Source: Cumulibacter manganitolerans
GTDB lineage: Bacteria > Actinomycetota > Actinomycetes > Mycobacteriales > Antricoccaceae
NCBI RefSeq assembly: GCF_009602465.1
Contig: NZ_WBKP01000001.1
Span: 120,782-184,781, forward strand
DNA: 64,000 nucleotides
Direction: 5' to 3'
Part shown: positions 60,616 to 64,000 of the stretch, piece after piece
Layout: the number at the start of each line of letters is the position of its first letter
How positions within the stretch are numbered: position 1 is the stretch's first letter
The notes under the pieces: generated by a model
Told to the model about the DNA's origin: nothing
The model's input: only the letters and a program-made list of their open reading frames with translations
Databases searched by the model: none
Position numbers and translations under genes: made by a program

Positions 60616-63600
60616 GTGAGCACTGATTCGTATCTGCGCTATCCCACCGTCGCCGGCGAACGCGTGGTGTTCGTCGCCGAGGACGACCTCTGGCTCTGTG
60701 GCCTCGACGGGGGACGTGCGCACCGCCTCACCTCCGACGCCGGCCGCCCGCGGTCGCCGCGGCTCTCGCCGAGCGGCCTGCAGGTGGCGTGGACGTCGGT
60801 GCGCGAGGGCGCGGCCGAGATCTACGTCAAGGACGTCGACGGCGGACCGACCCGACGGCTGACCTACTGGGGCCAGGACCGCACGTTCGTGCGCGGCTGG
60901 CTGAGCGAGACCGAGATCCTCGCGGTCAGCACGCTCGGGGAAGCCGAGCGCTCGCGGTCCTTCGCGTACGCCGTACCGATCGACGGCACCCCGGCGCGGC
61001 GGCTGCCGTACGGCTGGGTCGCCGATCTGGCGCTGGCGGGCAGGGGCGCGTTGCTGTCGACCACGACGACGGTCGAGCCGGCCTACTGGAAGGGCTACCG
61101 GGGCGGAGCGGCCGCGCAGCTGTGGTTCGACGCCTCGGTGGCGAACGGCGCCCCGGGCCGGTTCATCCGGTTGTTCCGCCAGCTCGGCTCGAGCCTGGTC
61201 AGCCCGTTGCTGGTGCGGGACGCCGGTGGCAAGCAGCGCGTCGGCTTCCTGTCCGACCACGAAGGCGGGGCGGCACAGCTCTACTCCGCACCGGTGCGGC
61301 GCGGGAAGGTCGTGGAAGCCGACCTCGTGCGGCACAGCGACGGGGAGTTCTTCGCCCGGCACGCCGGCACCGACGGTGAACGCGTCGTGTACGTCGCCGG
61401 CGGGTCGCTGTACGCGCTCGATCGCCTCGATCCCGACGAGCGACCGCGCGAGGTCGCGGTGCAGCTGGCCGGCTCGCGCGCCGCGCTCAGCCCGACGATC
61501 CACGATCTCGCCTCGACGATCGACTTCATCGGGCCGGACCGCACCGGCCGCGCGTCCGTCGTCGGCGCGCGTGGCTCGGTGCACTACCTGCCGCACCGGC
61601 AGGGGGCCGCCCGGGTGCTGGCCGACGGCGCCGCCGTACGGCGCCGCGAGCCGGTGCTGCTCGGCGACACGCGACGGGTCGCCTGGGTGACCGATGAGCA
61701 CGGGGACGACGCGATCGAGATCCTCGACATGGCCGACATCGCCGCGACCCCGAAGGTGCTGGTGCGCGCAGGCCGGCTCGGGCGGGTGCTCGAGCTGGTC
61801 GCGGCACCCGACGGGTCGAAGCTCGCGATCGCCAGCCACGACGGTCGGCTGCTGACGGTCGACGTCCCCAAGTCGCTCGGGAGGGCCGTCTCGCCGAAGG
61901 AGCTGGATCGCTCGCAGAACGGCGATCTGGGCGACTTCGCGTTCTCGCCGGACTCGGCGTGGCTGGCCTGGTCGCTGCCCGAGCGCGAGTCCATGGCCCG
62001 CATCCGGATGGCGAACGTGGCCAAGACCGGCGCGAAGCCGTTCGACGTGACCTCGGCCCGGTTCAACGACTTCAGCCCGACGTTCACCACCGACGGCAAG
62101 CATCTGGCGTTCCTGTCCTACCGCTCGTTCGACCCCGTCTACGACTCCTACGTCTTCGACCTCTCCTTCCCCGGTGGCTGCCGCCCCTACCTGGTGCCGC
62201 TCGCCGCAGACACGCCGTCGCCGTTCGACGCCTCCGTCGACGGTCGGCCGCTGGACGGCGAGGAGGGCGTGCCCGGGCCGGAGAATCCCGACGACACGGC
62301 CAAGGAGAAGAAGGACGAGCACCCGACGCCGGTGACGACGGTGGACGTCGACGGCCTCGAGCAGCGGATCGTCGCGTTCCCGGTCGACGCGGGCCGGCTG
62401 TCGTCGCTGCGCGCGGTGCAGGGCGGCTGCGTGTGGGTCACCCACCCGGCCCGCGGCGAGCTCGGCGAGGACCTCACCGGTGAGGCGCCGCGCGCCCACG
62501 TGACCCACCTGGACTTCGGCACCGCCAAGACCGACGTCATCGTCGACGCGGTCGACAGCGTCGAGGTCACCGGTGACGGCTCCCGGCTCGTCACCTTCAC
62601 CGACGGCGTGCTCGCGGTCGTTCCCGCGGCACGCAAGGTCGAGGACGACGCGCCCGAGCGGATCGAGGTCGACCTGACGCGGGCCACCGTCACGATCGAC
62701 CCGGTCGCGCAGTGGCGGCAGATGTACGCCGAGGCATGGCGGCTGATGCGCGACAACTTCTGGCGCGCCGACATGAACGGCGTCGACTGGCAGGGCTCGT
62801 ACGACCGGTACCTGCCGCTGCTCGACCGGCTCGGCTCGCACGACGACCTCGTCGACCTGCTGTGGGAGCTGCAGGGGGACCTCGGCTCCTCGCACGCGTA
62901 CGTCGACCCGGTACCGCCGCGCGGCGACAGTGTTCGCCGGCAGGGCATGCTCGGCGCCCGGCTCGCCTGGACCGACGGCCGGTGGGTCGTCGAGGACATC
63001 GTGCCCGGCGAGTCCTCGGCCCGCGCGGCCCGCTCGCCGTTGCTCGGCCCGGGCGTGGGCGTCCGGCCCGGCGACGCGATCCTCGCCGTGGCCGGCCGCC
63101 CGGTGAGCCAGACCGTGCCGCCGGCGCAGCTGCTCGTGGGGACGGCGGGCAAGCCGACCGAGATCGTCGTCCGGCCGGCGGCGCGCGGGTCGCAGCCGCG
63201 GCGGGTCGTCGTCACGCCGCTGGCGGAGGAGTTCAGCCTGCGCTACCAGGCCTGGGTCAACGATCGCCGCCGGTACGTGCACGAGCGCACCGACGGCCGG
63301 GTCGGCTACCTGCACGTCCCGGACATGGTCTCCGGCGGCTGGGCCCAGCTGCATCGCGACCTGCGCACCGAGATCGGCCGCGAGGGCGTGATCGTCGACG
63401 TTCGCGGCAACCGGGGCGGGCACACGTCGCAGCTGGTGATCGAGAAGCTCGCCCGCACCGTCGTCGGCTGGGACGTCAGCCGCGGCTACCAGCCCTACAC
63501 CTACCCGATGGACGCGCGGCGCGGCCCGATGGTGGCCGTGACCGACATGCATGCCGGGTCGGACGGCGACATCGTCACGGCCGCGATCCGCGAGCTCGGG

Positions 63601-63885
63601 CTGGGCCCGGTCGTCGGGACCCGCACCTGGGGCGGCGTGGTCGGGATCGACGGGCGCTACCAGCTCGTCGACGGCACCAGCGTCACGCAGCCGCGGTACG
63701 CGTTCTGGTTCGAGCGCTTCGGCTGGAGCGTGGAGAACTACGGTGTCGATCCGGACATCGAGGTCGAGGTGACGCCGCAGGACCGCGCCGCCGGCAACGA
63801 CGTCCAGCTCGACCGCGCGCTCGCGCTGATCCTCGAGCAGCTTGCGCGGACCCCGGCCAAGCAGCCGCCGGCCCTCCCGAGCTGA
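60616..63885 (+). CDS. tricorn protease homologue (S41 family)
   Basis: A 1089-residue tricorn-type peptidase, which trims peptides downstream of the proteasome or Clp proteases. Layout: N-terminal beta-propellers (~1-650, with repeated SPSGLQVAWTS and SPDSAWLAWSL type blades), C1 helical domain (~690-770) with the catalytic region GDLGSSHAYVDP (His760), PDZ domain (~775-865, VRPGDAILAVAGRPV), and C2 (~885-1075) with nucleophile Ser982 in MHAGSDGD and DVRGNRGGH. All parts are present. A GTG start 34 bp after the hairpin is likely. A charged insert (PENPDDTAKEKKDEHP) separates the propellers. Confidence 0.92.
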   Translation: MSTDSYLRYPTVAGERVVFVAEDDLWLCGLDGGRAHRLTSDAGRPRSPRLSPSGLQVAWTSVREGAAEIYVKDVDGGPTRRLTYWGQDRTFVRGWLSETEILAVSTLGEAERSRSFAYAVPIDGTPARRLPYGWVADLALAGRGALLSTTTTVEPAYWKGYRGGAAAQLWFDASVANGAPGRFIRLFRQLGSSLVSPLLVRDAGGKQRVGFLSDHEGGAAQLYSAPVRRGKVVEADLVRHSDGEFFARHAGTDGERVVYVAGGSLYALDRLDPDERPREVAVQLAGSRAALSPTIHDLASTIDFIGPDRTGRASVVGARGSVHYLPHRQGAARVLADGAAVRRREPVLLGDTRRVAWVTDEHGDDAIEILDMADIAATPKVLVRAGRLGRVLELVAAPDGSKLAIASHDGRLLTVDVPKSLGRAVSPKELDRSQNGDLGDFAFSPDSAWLAWSLPERESMARIRMANVAKTGAKPFDVTSARFNDFSPTFTTDGKHLAFLSYRSFDPVYDSYVFDLSFPGGCRPYLVPLAADTPSPFDASVDGRPLDGEEGVPGPENPDDTAKEKKDEHPTPVTTVDVDGLEQRIVAFPVDAGRLSSLRAVQGGCVWVTHPARGELGEDLTGEAPRAHVTHLDFGTAKTDVIVDAVDSVEVTGDGSRLVTFTDGVLAVVPAARKVEDDAPERIEVDLTRATVTIDPVAQWRQMYAEAWRLMRDNFWRADMNGVDWQGSYDRYLPLLDRLGSHDDLVDLLWELQGDLGSSHAYVDPVPPRGDSVRRQGMLGARLAWTDGRWVVEDIVPGESSARAARSPLLGPGVGVRPGDAILAVAGRPVSQTVPPAQLLVGTAGKPTEIVVRPAARGSQPRRVVVTPLAEEFSLRYQAWVNDRRRYVHERTDGRVGYLHVPDMVSGGWAQLHRDLRTEIGREGVIVDVRGNRGGHTSQLVIEKLARTVVGWDVSRGYQPYTYPMDARRGPMVAVTDMHAGSDGDIVTAAIRELGLGPVVGTRTWGGVVGIDGRYQLVDGTSVTQPRYAFWFERFGWSVENYGVDPDIEVEVTPQDRAAGNDVQLDRALALILEQLARTPAKQPPALPS

Positions 63886-64000
63886 CCCGCGCACCGGCGG
63901 CGTACTTCGGTACCGGAACCGGCGGCGGATTCACGCGGTCGTCGCAACGCCTGTTGTTTTTGGCGGCGTTGAGAGTACCTCGTTGAGGACTTCGGCTGGT
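63886..64000. other. window end, nothing recognised
   Basis: 115 bp after the tricorn gene. No start codon with a binding site and no hairpin of note. Confidence 0.4.

Noticed and set aside
60601..63894. A minus-strand open frame covering the whole tricorn gene
   Set aside because: Antisense shadow; the + strand carries all tricorn catalytic motifs.

Overview
The window is high-GC actinobacterial DNA (Actinomycetota; genus not determinable from sequence alone). Genes start often with GTG, are preceded by GGAGG-type ribosome binding sites and are packed with ATGA/GTGA overlaps. Most content is chromosomal housekeeping and catabolism of an aerobic heterotroph. Acyl-CoA metabolism dominates: an acyl-CoA carboxylase subunit, an acyl-CoA dehydrogenase, a family III CoA-transferase, a CitE-like lyase and six separate AMP-forming acyl-CoA ligases.

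Layout. 1-10.8 kb: acyl-CoA carboxylase beta subunit (cut by the window edge) divergent from a TetR regulator, a DUF169 protein, an AMP ligase divergent from fumC, an acyl-CoA dehydrogenase and two more ligases. 10.9-17.4 kb: treY-treZ (trehalose from alpha-glucan), a CoA-transferase, a repeat-rich spacer and a DinB-like protein. 17.4-21.8 kb: an aromatic-ring meta-cleavage operon (flavin hydroxylase, extradiol dioxygenase, FAH-family hydrolase) divergent from its likely GntR regulator. 21.9-33.8 kb: MarR-ClC channel pair, aldo/keto reductase and quinone reductase, minisatellites, a repeat-expanded membrane protein, HrpB helicase, small oxidoreductase, glutamine amidotransferase, methyltransferase, AMP ligase. 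34-41.1 kb: M3 peptidase with an IS110-family element directly upstream, then a heterodimeric ABC exporter. 41.2-54.96 kb: panC-panB-DUF2520, two AMP ligases, a PAP2-diacylglycerol kinase fusion, MFS exporter, CitE-like lyase with a PhoP-type two-component system, aminotransferase. About 55.0-58.75 kb: an AT-richer accessory island with a broken phage RusA gene, other decayed genes and a Pycsar anti-phage module (pyrimidine cyclase pycC with two frameshifts, membrane effector pycTM, and a third unrecognised gene). 58.8-64 kb: an atypical SDR, an ArsR regulator with a lysine-rich tail, and a tricorn-type protease.

How parts fit. A TGACA-N4-WGTCA palindrome lies on the promoters of the carboxylase/TetR pair, the acyl-CoA dehydrogenase and a distant acyl-CoA ligase; at two of the three loci the whole promoter layout (-35, 17-bp spacer, -10) is conserved, suggesting one acyl-CoA regulon. 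Intergenic DNA carries several repeat families: a long hairpin with a 30-bp right-arm duplication, a 113-bp inverted-repeat element present in two perfect copies plus diverged ones, and three unrelated tandem arrays that all have a 19-bp period. The most notable system is the Pycsar locus, whose cyclase looks recently inactivated while its effector is intact. No tRNA, rRNA or CRISPR array was seen.
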